NCBI RefSeq assembly: GCF_002453355.1
Contig: NZ_DKGQ01000004.1
Span: 62,001 to 126,000 of the forward strand
Source: Psychrobacter sp. UBA6766
GTDB lineage: Bacteria > Pseudomonadota > Gammaproteobacteria > Pseudomonadales > Moraxellaceae
Direction: 5' to 3'
Length of the DNA: 64,000 nt
Positions within the stretch are counted from its first letter, which is position 1. Each line of letters opens with the position of its first letter. The notes beneath the pieces are model-generated. The model made no database searches. It was not told where the DNA came from and saw only the letters and a list, made by a program, of their open reading frames with translations. Shown here piece by piece: positions 25,553 through 34,509 of the stretch. The position numbers and the translations under genes are program-made.

Positions 25553-27061
25553 TCAATTAGTGCGCAGCGCAGTTAATAGGCGCTGATGAATCCCTTCAAA
25601 GCCACCATTCGACATGATTACAATCGCATCGCCTGCTTTTGCGTGCGTTTGGATGTGAGCAATAATAGCATCGACACTAGAAAGCACCTGTTGGTTCGCC
25701 ATACTTGGGTTTGTAGCCTGAGCATTTTCAATGACATCTTTTAATCCCCATTCTAGTCCCGAAGGCTCGTACCATAAAGTGTGGTCGGCGAGGACGGCGG
25801 ACTCAGCCAAGCTGTCTTGGTGAATACCCATTTTCATGGTATTACTTCGCGGCTCAATAATCGCCCAAAGTCGTCTGTCTTCCAATTTCTTTTTGGCACC
25901 ATCTAAAGTGGTGGTAATAGCGGTTGGGTGGTGAGCAAAATCATCAAACACTAAAATATCATTTATATCGCCAATCAGCTCCATACGACGTTTGATACCA
26001 GCAAAAGCGGATAATGCCGCGCAGGCAGTTTTGACATCGACACCAACATTATAAGCGGCGGCAACCGCAACCAGCGCATTATTGACATTATGAATGCCGC
26101 TCATTGACCAATCGACCATTCCTGTTGCTTGTTTATCAGCAGCAAAACTGACGGTAAATTGACCACCATCGGCGCTGATAAGCTTGGCTTGCCAGTCGCT
26201 AGTGTGCTGTGTATTTTGTTCGTTATTGTTATTGTTATTGTTATTGTTATGGTCAGTTGACTCCCTATCAGTAACCGTAGTCCGCCAAACCGGCGTCCAA
26301 ACGCCTTTTGCCAAAGTCTCTTCTAAGCTCATGGTGGCGGCTGGCATGATAATTTTACCGGTACTTGGAATCATGCGAATCATATGATGAAACTGAGTCT
26401 GGATAGCATTAAGGTCGGCAAAAATATCGGCATGGTCAAATTCAAGGTTATTTAAAATAGCGGTACGTGGACGATAATGGACGAACTTTGAGCGCTTATC
26501 AAAAAATGCTGAATCGTATTCATCAGCCTCAATAACGAAGTAGCCGGTTTTTTCTCCACTGCCATCAGCGACTTTTTTAGCACCCAAATAGCTGCTATGG
26601 GCAAAGACCTGTTGCAGGTGTTCATCACTAGTATTAACCAATGGCACGCCGCCGATTAAAAATCCTGTATCAATACCGGCATAATGTAATATCCACGCTA
26701 GCATTGTCGTTGTTGTGGTCTTACCATGCGTTCCTGCTATCGCAATAACATGGCGCGACTGCAGCACTTGCTCGGATAAGAACTGCGGCCCTGAGGTATA
26801 GCGCAGGCCGCTATCGAGCATATATTCGATAACATCCATGCCACGCTTCATAGCATTACCAACCACGACCAAATCAGGCGTTGGCTGCAAATGCTCTATT
26901 AGATAACCTTCGGCAATGGTCACGCCCGCATTCTCAAGTTGGGTGGACATTGGTGGATAAACATTGGCATCTGAGCCTGTAACCGTATGCCCAAGCGCGC
27001 GCGCAAGTAGTGCCAGCGAGCCCATAAAAGTACCACAAATACCAAGAATATGAATATGCAT
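25553..27061 (-). CDS. mpl: UDP-N-acetylmuramate:L-alanyl-gamma-D-glutamyl-meso-DAP ligase Mpl
   Basis: The 502-residue Mur-type ligase starts MHIHILGICGTFMGSLALLA, the Mpl N-terminal signature, and has the ATP site IAGTHGKTTTT (residues about 110-120), FLIGG, and the Mur Asn/His motifs LEFDHAD. Mpl reattaches recycled tripeptide to UDP-MurNAc in the cytoplasm. I used the ATG at 27061, five codons after the first in-frame ATG, because a GGAACG site sits just before it. The protein carries nine consecutive Asn residues (about position 270-278) encoded by a simple repeat. Confidence 0.95.
   Translation of the reverse strand: MHIHILGICGTFMGSLALLARALGHTVTGSDANVYPPMSTQLENAGVTIAEGYLIEHLQPTPDLVVVGNAMKRGMDVIEYMLDSGLRYTSGPQFLSEQVLQSRHVIAIAGTHGKTTTTTMLAWILHYAGIDTGFLIGGVPLVNTSDEHLQQVFAHSSYLGAKKVADGSGEKTGYFVIEADEYDSAFFDKRSKFVHYRPRTAILNNLEFDHADIFADLNAIQTQFHHMIRMIPSTGKIIMPAATMSLEETLAKGVWTPVWRTTVTDRESTDHNNNNNNNNNEQNTQHTSDWQAKLISADGGQFTVSFAADKQATGMVDWSMSGIHNVNNALVAVAAAYNVGVDVKTACAALSAFAGIKRRMELIGDINDILVFDDFAHHPTAITTTLDGAKKKLEDRRLWAIIEPRSNTMKMGIHQDSLAESAVLADHTLWYEPSGLEWGLKDVIENAQATNPSMANQQVLSSVDAIIAHIQTHAKAGDAIVIMSNGGFEGIHQRLLTALRTN
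26222..26250. repeat. hexanucleotide microsatellite in mpl (poly-Asn)
   Basis: About four and a half copies of GTTATT (plus strand) encode alternating AAC/AAT Asn codons. It is in frame, so copy-number change would lengthen or shorten the Asn run without a frameshift. It falls in a loop-like insertion between the ATP site and the C-terminal domain. Confidence 0.9.
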
Positions 27062-27184
27062 AGACGTTCCGTACATGCTTGAATAAAGGGGAGTAAACTA
27101 TAAAGTCGGCTGCTCATCTTAGTAGCGCAGACGGCTCAGTAGTCAAAGGCTCATTGTAAAGTAAACACCAGAGGATGACCAATA

Positions 27185-27210
27185 AAAAACGCCCAGCAAG
27201 TAGGCGTTGT
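27185..27210 (-). terminator. rho-independent terminator of the NlpE-like gene
   Basis: On the minus strand AACGCC pairs with GGCGTT across a 9-nt loop and is followed by a T-run (TTTTTATT). It lies about 35 bp after the stop at 27243. Confidence 0.75.
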
Positions 27211-27242
27211 TTAGATTGTCAAATTTACTTATATACGACTGT

Positions 27243-27893
27243 TTATTTACGAGATAGGGTATAGTCATCGTTAGGCTTGTCATCAGCATCCATCATAATC
27301 AAATGATTGTCGCTGATTTGATAGATTTCGATATTTTTTCTCTCATAAACGATGGTGATTTTATCGTCATCTTGGCGATAAACCCCTGATTCTAACAAAG
27401 GCGGAACGGTCGGCGCTGCATCATTAAAAACACTGGTTTTTAGCACAGAGCCATCAGCGAATAAATTTAAGGTGACCTCGATATTATCGCAAGAAGCACA
27501 CGGTACCACGCCGCCATAATCGCCCATCAAGGTGGCTTGCAAGCTGCTGTCGCTACTGGCGGCCGAAATCATCGGCGCGCGGCGACTGTTATCACTTGAG
27601 TTTGCCGCTGCTATCAGTGATTGGCCTTCTGCATTATTTGCCTCATCCACTGAATTGTCGGTCAGGTTATTTTGAACATCAACATCCTGCAAGTCAGCAA
27701 GTGCGACACTATTGGTAGTCTGAACACCTTGCGTCGTTGTGTTATTGGCAGTCGTAGAAGATGACGCACTATCACAGCTCGTGAGTAGCAAACAGAGCGG
27801 CAGCGCTAGCAAGGGGCGCGTACAGCGCCTCATAGCAGTAATTGCAGCAAAGGAATAGGGTAAGATAGTAATCATAGCGTTACCAAAAAACAT
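27243..27893 (-). CDS. NlpE-like copper-resistance family lipoprotein
   Basis: The 216-residue protein has a lipoprotein signal with lipobox LLTSC (Cys40) and, after a low-complexity Ser/Asn-rich linker, an NlpE N-terminal domain: YGGVVPCASCDNIEVTLNLF (residues about 128-147) with the CxxC motif and a beta-rich C-terminal part (GVYRQDDDKITIVYE). NlpE senses envelope stress and surface contact in E. coli. The start is uncertain: the ATG at 27833 would give a compact signal peptide, while 27893 adds 20 residues. No cpx genes are adjacent. Confidence 0.78.
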   Translation of the reverse strand: MFFGNAMITILPYSFAAITAMRRCTRPLLALPLCLLLTSCDSASSSTTANNTTTQGVQTTNSVALADLQDVDVQNNLTDNSVDEANNAEGQSLIAAANSSDNSRRAPMISAASSDSSLQATLMGDYGGVVPCASCDNIEVTLNLFADGSVLKTSVFNDAAPTVPPLLESGVYRQDDDKITIVYERKNIEIYQISDNHLIMMDADDKPNDDYTLSRK

Positions 27894-28313
27894 TTTTTAA
27901 TAGTGGGTTTAAGCCTTGTCAGTAGGATAACTAATTAAAGTCTTGGTAAAAGTTAAAGAAATTGTGAGGGACAATCTTAGCGCCAACAGGCAACGCTTGC
28001 GACCCTAACTTCGTTAAATTATGTGATAGACCTCATGGTTTTGATAACAAACCTCGCGCTGAGGCTTTGCAAACACTGGCTATATACGTTTAAAGTGCAA
28101 TTAAGACTACCGTTATTCCATTAGGGTAAATAAACACCTTGGATATATCAAAGTGTAAAAGTGACTAGAGCGTGTCGTTAATTAAACGCTATTGCTTTAA
28201 CCGTGCTAAAAATGGCTTTAATAGAGTATAAAAATAAACCTTAAAAGCAAAATAACCGTCCATGCATTGGTGCAGGACGGTTATTGGTTACTCATAAGGG
28301 CAGTAAAAGCAGG
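27894..28313. other. intergenic region between the NlpE-like gene and dsbB
   Basis: The 420-bp gap contains the dsbB terminator at 28250-28284; the rest is AT-rich and probably holds the promoter of the leftward NlpE-like gene. I see no ORF with coding character. Confidence 0.5.
28250..28284 (-). terminator. rho-independent terminator of dsbB
   Basis: A long stem AATAACCGTCC / GGACGGTTATT with inner TGCA/TGCA pairing lies about 30 bp after the dsbB stop. The following minus-strand tract is U-rich but not pure. Confidence 0.82.
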
Positions 28314-28826
28314 CTACGGCACAGGGCGCACGATACGCCACAATATCAGCAAATGTACCAATATCAAAACGCTAAATAAAATCAAAGATTGCTCAGGGAT
28401 GCTTAAACCCATAAACGTCCACTCAATAGACGCGCATTCACCAGAACCAGCAAATACTTCTTTTAATACTTGCTGCATCGGTAGGGTATCAAGCCAATAA
28501 TCTAAGCCGGGTCCACATGAGGGCACTTGGTCGGCAGGTAAGTGCTGAAGCCAAACATGACGCCCTGCGACGATTGCCGCCCAACCAATACCTGCTAAGC
28601 TACCAAGCCATAGTATCAAACGTACTGCCATTGATTTGGGATTAAATACCGCCGCAATTAAAGCAAAACCGCCCATGACCATTAGCCCAACACGCTGAAA
28701 AATACACAGCGGACAAGGCGAAAATCCCATATAGCGCTGTAAGAAAAATAGCGCAAAACTCATGCCTATCACGGCCATTATCACTAACAATACTTGCAAA
28801 TTACGGTAAGTTAACAGCTTTCGCAT
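28314..28826 (-). CDS. dsbB: disulfide bond formation protein DsbB
   Basis: The 170-residue inner-membrane protein has four helices, the first periplasmic cysteine pair in PCPLCIFQR and a second pair in the later loop (PSCGPG ... GSGECASIEW). DsbB passes electrons from DsbA to quinone. E. coli DsbB is 176 residues. I use the ATG at 28826 (MRKLLTYRN); the frame also allows 28835. It follows gshA by 46 to 55 bp on the same strand, so the two may be co-transcribed, tying periplasmic oxidation to glutathione synthesis. Confidence 0.93.
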   Translation of the reverse strand: MRKLLTYRNLQVLLVIMAVIGMSFALFFLQRYMGFSPCPLCIFQRVGLMVMGGFALIAAVFNPKSMAVRLILWLGSLAGIGWAAIVAGRHVWLQHLPADQVPSCGPGLDYWLDTLPMQQVLKEVFAGSGECASIEWTFMGLSIPEQSLILFSVLILVHLLILWRIVRPVP

Positions 28827-28881
28827 AGAGCACATACTCTTATTAAGTACTTAAGGTTAAAAGATAAAATCTCATAAAGTG

Positions 28882-30465
28882 TTAACGATACTGCTGTAAA
28901 AAATCCATAAAGTCTTCGGTTTCAGCTTCTTCGAGCTCAGCTTGTTTTAAGATAGATTTTTCGGCCAGTACTTCATATTTCGCTTGCGTATTTGGACTTA
29001 AAGTCTGTTGTAATAGCGACTCACGATGCTGCTGCGCTAAGGTAAAGCCAAGCTGCCATAAGCTGCCTAAGCGTTTACTATCAGAGTTGACTTGCGCAGA
29101 AATGGTCGACTCAGGGTGACCTGCTTTACCCTGCATTAAAGCAATCGCCGTCCGATAGTCATTGCCACCATAATGAGCGTCAAGCAGCTCTGCCAACGGC
29201 TGCATACGGCTTAGATGGGTAAGCATCCAACTTTCAAGGGTTTGCTCATCGCCATTATTAATAATTTGCAAGTTTTTGCGACGTCCTTCGTTGACGACAC
29301 GCTCCAAATTGACAGCCAACGCCTCTTCTTCTGCTGGCATGAGCTCTGGCGAATCATTGAGTAAGCAATACAGCGCCATGACTTCTAAAAAGCAGGCGCT
29401 AGATAAGCGAATACCAATGTCGCTATAAGGGTCGAGATCGATAGCGCGAAACTCAACATAAGCAATACCGCGGCGCTCAAGCGCTTCGGTTGGACTCTCA
29501 CCACTTTCGGCGATTTGTTTTGGGCGAATCGGGCTATAATACTCATTTTCTATTTGTAGAATATGATTGTTAATTTGAATCGGATTGCCATCTGCATCGT
29601 CTAAGCCCAGTTTCTCAAAGCTCTCATGCGGCGTTTGAATCGCACGGCGCAGACCTTTGATATACTCGGGTAAATTGTTATATCGAATATCAAGATGCTC
29701 TTGTACGCTATTGGTATAGCCAAGCTTGCCCATGCGTAAGCTGGTGGCAGTTGGTCTATAATAGGTCGAGTCATTAAGCAGCTCTAGATCATGGTCGATT
29801 CCAGCGACAAAACAAGGACAAACGCTAGGGCTGGCACCTAGTAGGTAAAGAACCAAACTGGTCAGACGCTTAAAGTTACGAATAAGTCCCAAGTATTTGT
29901 CATTTTTAAAATCAGTCAGACTCAGATCTTGCGCTGCGGGCGTTTGGGTTTGCCATGCGCTGAATAAATCATCACCAAAAGACAAATTATAATGAAGTCC
30001 TGCAATCGTCTGCATTCGGCGACCGTAACGGATACCAAGCCCGCTGCGATATAATGTCTTAAGTCGTCCCGTATTAGAGCTGCCATAGTCCGCTAATGGA
30101 ATATCGGTATCGTTGGATGATAGCATACAAGGCATCGATAGCGGCCACATCAGCTCGCCTTCAGGAATACCTTGATAGACCAATAAATGCAGCTGACGCA
30201 GCATGATAAGCGTCTCTTTCGGAGAAGTCTTAGGGTCAGTGATGAGTTCAAGTAGGCTTTCTGAATAGTCGGTGGTAATAAACGGATGCGTCAGCTTTGA
30301 GCCAAGCTTGGTCGGATGTGGCGTTTGTGCCAAATAACCATCGGGTTTCACGCGCAAACCTTCTTTTTCGATACCGCGGAGCATGCCCGCTAAATGCTTG
30401 CTATCAAACCAGTTTGGAATTTCAAAATCGACAAAGCTACTCGCAAAATTACTCATAATAGTCAT
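28882..30465 (-). CDS. gshA: glutamate-cysteine ligase GshA
   Basis: The 527-residue protein is a proteobacterial type 1 glutamate-cysteine ligase: LRGIEKEGLRV (residues about 29-39, with the Glu pair binding metal), HPFITTDYSESLLELIT (about 60-76), and FRAIDLDPY (about 338-346) are the family landmarks. E. coli GshA is 518 residues. It makes gamma-glutamylcysteine, the rate-limiting step of glutathione synthesis. The start could equally be the ATG at 30456, three codons later. gshB is not in this window. Confidence 0.96.
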   Translation of the reverse strand: MTIMSNFASSFVDFEIPNWFDSKHLAGMLRGIEKEGLRVKPDGYLAQTPHPTKLGSKLTHPFITTDYSESLLELITDPKTSPKETLIMLRQLHLLVYQGIPEGELMWPLSMPCMLSSNDTDIPLADYGSSNTGRLKTLYRSGLGIRYGRRMQTIAGLHYNLSFGDDLFSAWQTQTPAAQDLSLTDFKNDKYLGLIRNFKRLTSLVLYLLGASPSVCPCFVAGIDHDLELLNDSTYYRPTATSLRMGKLGYTNSVQEHLDIRYNNLPEYIKGLRRAIQTPHESFEKLGLDDADGNPIQINNHILQIENEYYSPIRPKQIAESGESPTEALERRGIAYVEFRAIDLDPYSDIGIRLSSACFLEVMALYCLLNDSPELMPAEEEALAVNLERVVNEGRRKNLQIINNGDEQTLESWMLTHLSRMQPLAELLDAHYGGNDYRTAIALMQGKAGHPESTISAQVNSDSKRLGSLWQLGFTLAQQHRESLLQQTLSPNTQAKYEVLAEKSILKQAELEEAETEDFMDFLQQYR

Positions 30466-30689
30466 CTGTTGTTATTCATTATAATCGGCCGAAATACAAT
30501 TGTTGTCCGACCACAAAAATGGGTTATAGAATCTCGTCAGTTTAGCCCAAAGCTGCTCCAAAAACCACGTACAATTACAAATACAGTAAGCTTCACTTGC
30601 GTTCAGACGACTGTTATTTGGTTTGCAAAATGGGTTAGATAGCGCCGTTATTATGCAAGTTAACTGCTTTAAATTAAAAAGGATTAACG

Positions 30690-30721
30690 TAAAAAAGCAC
30701 CTACTTATCAGGTAGATGCTT
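30690..30721 (-). terminator. rho-independent terminator of the roadblock gene
   Basis: On the minus strand AAGCATCTACC pairs with GTAGGTGCTT across TGATAA with a small mismatch, then TTTTTACG. It lies 30 bp after the stop at 30751. Confidence 0.72.
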
Positions 30722-30750
30722 CAAATAAGTTACTGTTCTAAATAGTCAGC

Positions 30751-31107
30751 TTATGAGAATTCTAATTCAGTCTCAAAACTCTTTAGAATATGACGCGCCA
30801 TGGCTAGGTTTGATTTTTGACGGTCAAGTACAAGGTATAAAAATAAACTGTCATTACGTACTAGTGGACGTAGCAAATGGTACTGCTTGCTCAAAGTGAT
30901 AAGAATGTCTTCGATGTTCTCATTTAAATTTAGCGCTGCTGCTACTTTGCGCTTAGAGCGTAGTACTTCGGTGTTGCCAGCGGCTGCTAGCTCAAGGTCA
31001 ATGCCAGAGCCAAGCGTGGCCATTGCAAGACCAGATTCGCTGTCTACTAGCGCGGCGGCGATAAAGCCGTCGATGTCATTTAATGCGTCAAGTGTTAACT
31101 TAGCCAT
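30751..31107 (-). CDS. roadblock/LC7 domain protein
   Basis: The 118-residue protein matches the roadblock/LC7 fold: an N-terminal helix, then GFIAAALVDSESGLAMATLG (residues about 14-33), and a later LRPLVRNDSLFLYLVLDRQ strand pair (about 79-97). Bacterial members often regulate small GTPases or act in polarity and gliding systems, but no GTPase (MglA-like) gene lies beside it. It is a stand-alone gene with its own terminator. The function is unknown. Confidence 0.78.
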   Translation of the reverse strand: MAKLTLDALNDIDGFIAAALVDSESGLAMATLGSGIDLELAAAGNTEVLRSKRKVAAALNLNENIEDILITLSKQYHLLRPLVRNDSLFLYLVLDRQKSNLAMARHILKSFETELEFS

Positions 31108-31475
31108 GAGGGTGTACCTTCATAATTTGGAGTAGGGGTAGGATTTTTTTAGTCATTATTCTTTAAGAGCAAAACTCTTTAATCAAAAATCTTCTAACAA
31201 AAATATTTTAATAAAAGGCTCGCAACCAAAAGCTTTGCAAAACATGTTAAGCGCTCACTAATACAACAGATTGATTAGAGTAGCTTCTCAAAAGAAGGCG
31301 ATATTTAAGCACGATTCCAAAAAAAAACAATCGCAAACCGACTAAATCTACTTTTAACCCGATTATTGGTCAAAAACGACTTTTTCAGTTTACGATTGTA
31401 TACTTAAATTTATTAGAAAGCACTGTATTGCTTCTAAGATAAAGCCACTATCCCGACTTGCTCAACTCGAGCTGC
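31108..31475. other. intergenic region between the roadblock gene and erpA
   Basis: The 368-bp AT-rich gap has no ORF of coding character, tRNA or obvious terminator. It should contain the promoter for the leftward roadblock gene. Confidence 0.5.
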
Positions 31476-31856
31476 TTAAAGTGAGAACGATGAACCGCAG
31501 CCGCATGTGGTAGTGGCATTTGGATTAGTCACGATAAAACGCGCACCCTCTAACCCTTCGGTATAGTCAACGGTCGAGCCTTGTAAATACTGATAACTTA
31601 GCGAATCGACAACCAAGGTGACATCGCCATTGTCAAAGTTGGCATCGTCTTCATTTAAGTCATTGGCAAAGTTAAAACCGTAAGAGAAGCCTGAACAGCC
31701 GCCGCCCGTCACATAGACACGCAGCATCAGGTTGCTGTCGCCTTCTTCTTCACGCAGACGACGCACTTTTTGTGCCGCACCATCGGTCAAATTTAAGGCG
31801 GTCGGGTCCACAGGTTGGCTTGAGCTTGGGTTAAATTGGTTGGCTGATTCGTTCAT
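31476..31856 (-). CDS. erpA: iron-sulfur cluster insertion protein ErpA
   Basis: The 126-residue A-type carrier has the three conserved cysteines: YVTGGGCSGFSYGF and the C-terminal TTTCGCGSSFSL. ErpA passes Fe-S clusters to enzymes of isoprenoid synthesis and respiration. The chosen ATG (31856) has a TGAGGT site directly before it; an upstream ATG at 31880 would add eight residues. The N-terminal 20 residues are Ser/Pro-rich. Confidence 0.95.
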   Translation of the reverse strand: MNESANQFNPSSSQPVDPTALNLTDGAAQKVRRLREEEGDSNLMLRVYVTGGGCSGFSYGFNFANDLNEDDANFDNGDVTLVVDSLSYQYLQGSTVDYTEGLEGARFIVTNPNATTTCGCGSSFSL

Positions 31857-32351
31857 ATCTACCTCAGTTGCTAAAATCAAATGATTTGTTTTTTATTCAT
31901 GCGAGGCCGTCTATTTATACTGGATAGGGCGACTTATAAGTAGCAACTTATAAAGCATAGGCTACCGTAAAATAATGAGATTGGGTCATAGCTTTGATGC
32001 TCATGTCGAGCTGTCATAGCACTTAAGCGAATAGCAATGCCTTCAGCACTTAACTGCATGATGTCAATAGTGTTTTACTAGTATAGCATAATTGGGGTTA
32101 TGATTGATTTGTCAAGGGTGATAGCAGTGGTTGTGACGATAATCAATGTTAAATTAAATAGATACGCAAGATTATGATTCGCGACTGAGATATCAAGCAG
32201 TTTTTAGCCATGTAAAAGGTTGAATTTAAAATACTTATTTAATCGTTTGCCTATAGGCTAAGCGTTTGAAATAATAGCCGCCTGTAAACATGCCAGACGG
32301 GTGTTTTTTATTGCCTTAAGTTTTATATTATTGTTGAGATGAAGAAATTAT
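31857..32351. other. intergenic region between erpA and the ABC-F gene
   Basis: The gap of nearly 500 bp lies between divergent genes. It holds a weak hairpin with a T-run at 32278-32311. No coding region is apparent. Confidence 0.5.
32278..32311 (+). terminator. weak terminator-like hairpin in the ABC-F leader
   Basis: CCGCCTG and CAGACGG pair with one mismatch around a loop of about 9 nt, and TTTTTTATT follows. It lies 41 bp before the ABC-F start codon. It could be an attenuator, since ABC-F genes are often controlled in that way, or chance. Confidence 0.35.
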
Positions 32352-34397
32352 ATGATCGAATTTAAAGACGTTGGCGTTCGCCGTGATGGTCGTGAGTTGT
32401 TTGCAGGGGCAAGCTTTCAGCTCCATCCGGGCCACAAAGTTGGCTTAACGGGCAATAACGGCACCGGCAAATCCACTTTGTTTGCCTTATTGTTGACGCA
32501 AATGGGCACAGGTGATACCGAGGTCACCCTTGATAAGGGCGAAGTCGGTATCCCTGATAGCTGGCAGGTGGCGCATATGGCGCAGGAAGTGGGCGCAAGT
32601 ACACAGACGGCGATTGACTATGTGTTAAGTGGCGATGAGCAGTGGTATGAGATTAATGCCGCTTTGAGTGATTTAAGTAGCGTGAGTGATGAACAAATTG
32701 GCGTTTTGCATCAACAGTTCGATGAGATTGATGGCTATCGGACGCCGACCAAAGCCGCGCAAATCATGGCGGGTCTTGGTTTTAATACCAGTCAGCACGA
32801 TCTGCCTGTAGAAGGGTTTTCGGGCGGCTGGCGTATGCGCTTAAACCTTGCTAAAACCTTGATGAGCCGCGCGGATTTAATGCTTCTCGATGAACCAACC
32901 AACCATTTGGACTTAGATGCCATTCTTTGGCTTGAGACTTGGATCAATGCTTATACTGGTCTGGTGATTGTTATCTCGCATGACCAAGCGTTTTTAGACG
33001 CCACGGTCGGTCATATCTTGCACGTCGAACAACAAAAAATCACCCTTTATACGGGTAATTATCAGCAGTTTATCCGTACCCGTCATGAGCGTATGGCGCA
33101 GCAGCAGCAAGCGTTTGAAAAGCAACAAGCGACCAAAGCACACTTAGACGACTTTATTCGTCGTTTCCGCGCAAAAGCCAGTAAAGCCAAACAAGCGCAA
33201 AGCCGTATTAAGCAGCTTGAACGTATGGCAGAGCTGTCACCAATGATGGCGGACAATCCGTTTTCGTTTCGCTTTTATGAGCCTGCCAATATGAGCTCGC
33301 CGCTGATTGAGATGACCAATGCGGATATCGGCTATAGCGAAATACCGATACTACACAACGCCAACGTCCAAGTGACGCCAGATACCCGTCTTGGTTTATT
33401 GGGAATGAATGGTGCTGGTAAATCGACGTTGATTAAGGCATTGGTTGGCGAGCTTGGTATTTTATCAGGCAACTACCGCGTGTCTGATACCCTTAAACTT
33501 GGCTATTTTAACCAGCATCAAATGGATGCGTTGGATGCGTCAGCGACGCCCATGGAAATGCTACGCCGCTTAGCAGGTAAAACCTCAGATGCCGAATTGC
33601 GCTCATTCCTTGGCAGTTTTGACTTTCGAGGTGACCGTATTGATACCCCAAGTGAACTATTTTCCGGTGGTGAGCGCGCGCGATTAACCTTGGCGTTGAT
33701 TGTTTGGCAACGCCCCAATGTCCTTGTCCTTGATGAACCTACCAACCATTTAGACTTACAAATGCGACAAGCTTTGACCATCGCCTTGCAAGGTTTTAAA
33801 GGGGCAGTGGTGTTGGTATCGCATGACCGTGAGCTTATCGCTAATGTCTGCGATGAGCTGTTTTTAGTGCATGATGGACGAATCGATGAGTTTGATGGCG
33901 ATATCAGCGATTACGGTAAGTGGCTCGCGGAAAAACGCAAACAAGAGAATTCGCCAGATAAAAATACGGGTAAGAAAAAGAGCAAAAAAGAGAGCAAGAA
34001 GTTTGTTTCACGTGAAACAGAATCTCATTTAGCAAATAGTCAAACCAATAAACAAGTGAGCAATAAAGCATCATCTGTACCTGCAAATACTAAAGTGACT
34101 CAGCCTGTGCTTAGCAAGGAAGAACAGCGCAAATTGGCCGCTGAGCAGCGCAAACTCACGGCACCGATTCGCCGCGAGATTGAAAACACAGAAAAAGCCT
34201 TGGCTCAAATCGATGAAAAATTGACAAGTTTAGAGACTAAGCTTGCCGATACTGAGCTGTACGAAGAAAGTCGCAAATCTGATTTGCTGGTTTTACTCAA
34301 TGAGCAAACCGCGCTACAGCAGCAGCATAGCGATAATGAAGAAAAGTTATTGCTAGCGATGACGACTTTAGAGGAAATGGAAGCAGGTTTTGAGTAG
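32352..34397 (+). CDS. yheS: ABC-F family ATPase, YheS-type
   Basis: The 681-residue protein has two ABC domains: Walker A GNNGTGKST (residues about 34-42) and GMNGAGKST (about 353-361); signatures FSGGWRMRL and FSGGERARL; Walker B LMLLDEPTNHLDL and VLVLDEPTNHLDL. A linker coil lies between them and a long charged tail (about 535-681) ends in a coiled coil. ABC-F proteins bind the ribosomal E site; YheS-type is a housekeeping member (E. coli YheS 637 residues). The linker codes FVSRET exactly over a perfect parS site (34004-34019). Confidence 0.93.
   Translation: MIEFKDVGVRRDGRELFAGASFQLHPGHKVGLTGNNGTGKSTLFALLLTQMGTGDTEVTLDKGEVGIPDSWQVAHMAQEVGASTQTAIDYVLSGDEQWYEINAALSDLSSVSDEQIGVLHQQFDEIDGYRTPTKAAQIMAGLGFNTSQHDLPVEGFSGGWRMRLNLAKTLMSRADLMLLDEPTNHLDLDAILWLETWINAYTGLVIVISHDQAFLDATVGHILHVEQQKITLYTGNYQQFIRTRHERMAQQQQAFEKQQATKAHLDDFIRRFRAKASKAKQAQSRIKQLERMAELSPMMADNPFSFRFYEPANMSSPLIEMTNADIGYSEIPILHNANVQVTPDTRLGLLGMNGAGKSTLIKALVGELGILSGNYRVSDTLKLGYFNQHQMDALDASATPMEMLRRLAGKTSDAELRSFLGSFDFRGDRIDTPSELFSGGERARLTLALIVWQRPNVLVLDEPTNHLDLQMRQALTIALQGFKGAVVLVSHDRELIANVCDELFLVHDGRIDEFDGDISDYGKWLAEKRKQENSPDKNTGKKKSKKESKKFVSRETESHLANSQTNKQVSNKASSVPANTKVTQPVLSKEEQRKLAAEQRKLTAPIRREIENTEKALAQIDEKLTSLETKLADTELYEESRKSDLLVLLNEQTALQQQHSDNEEKLLLAMTTLEEMEAGFE
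34004..34019. other. perfect parS site (ParB binding) inside the ABC-F gene
   Basis: TGTTTCACGTGAAACA is an exact 16-bp palindrome identical to the bacterial chromosomal parS consensus. It lies at codons for residues about 551-556, in the low-complexity Lys/Ser/Asn-rich linker where sequence constraint should be low. Confidence 0.88.
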
Positions 34398-34471
34398 AGT
34401 GCTTTAAAGTCTGGTTTAGGACTTCAGCAATTAAGCACTTAACATAGTAAAGATAAAAAATTAGTAGACCT

Positions 34472-34505
34472 AAAAAAAGGGAGAGCGTGAGCTTTCCCTT
34501 TTTTT
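34472..34505. terminator. bidirectional rho-independent terminator
   Basis: AAAAAAGGGAGAGC pairs with GCTTTCCCTTTTTT (one mismatch) around a GTGA loop. It serves the ABC-F gene and the convergent RlpA-like gene. Confidence 0.88.
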
Positions 34506-34509
34506 GCCA

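Noticed and set aside
30340..30360. GTTTCACGCGCAAAC as a parS site
   Set aside because: The centre is CGCG and the palindrome is broken.
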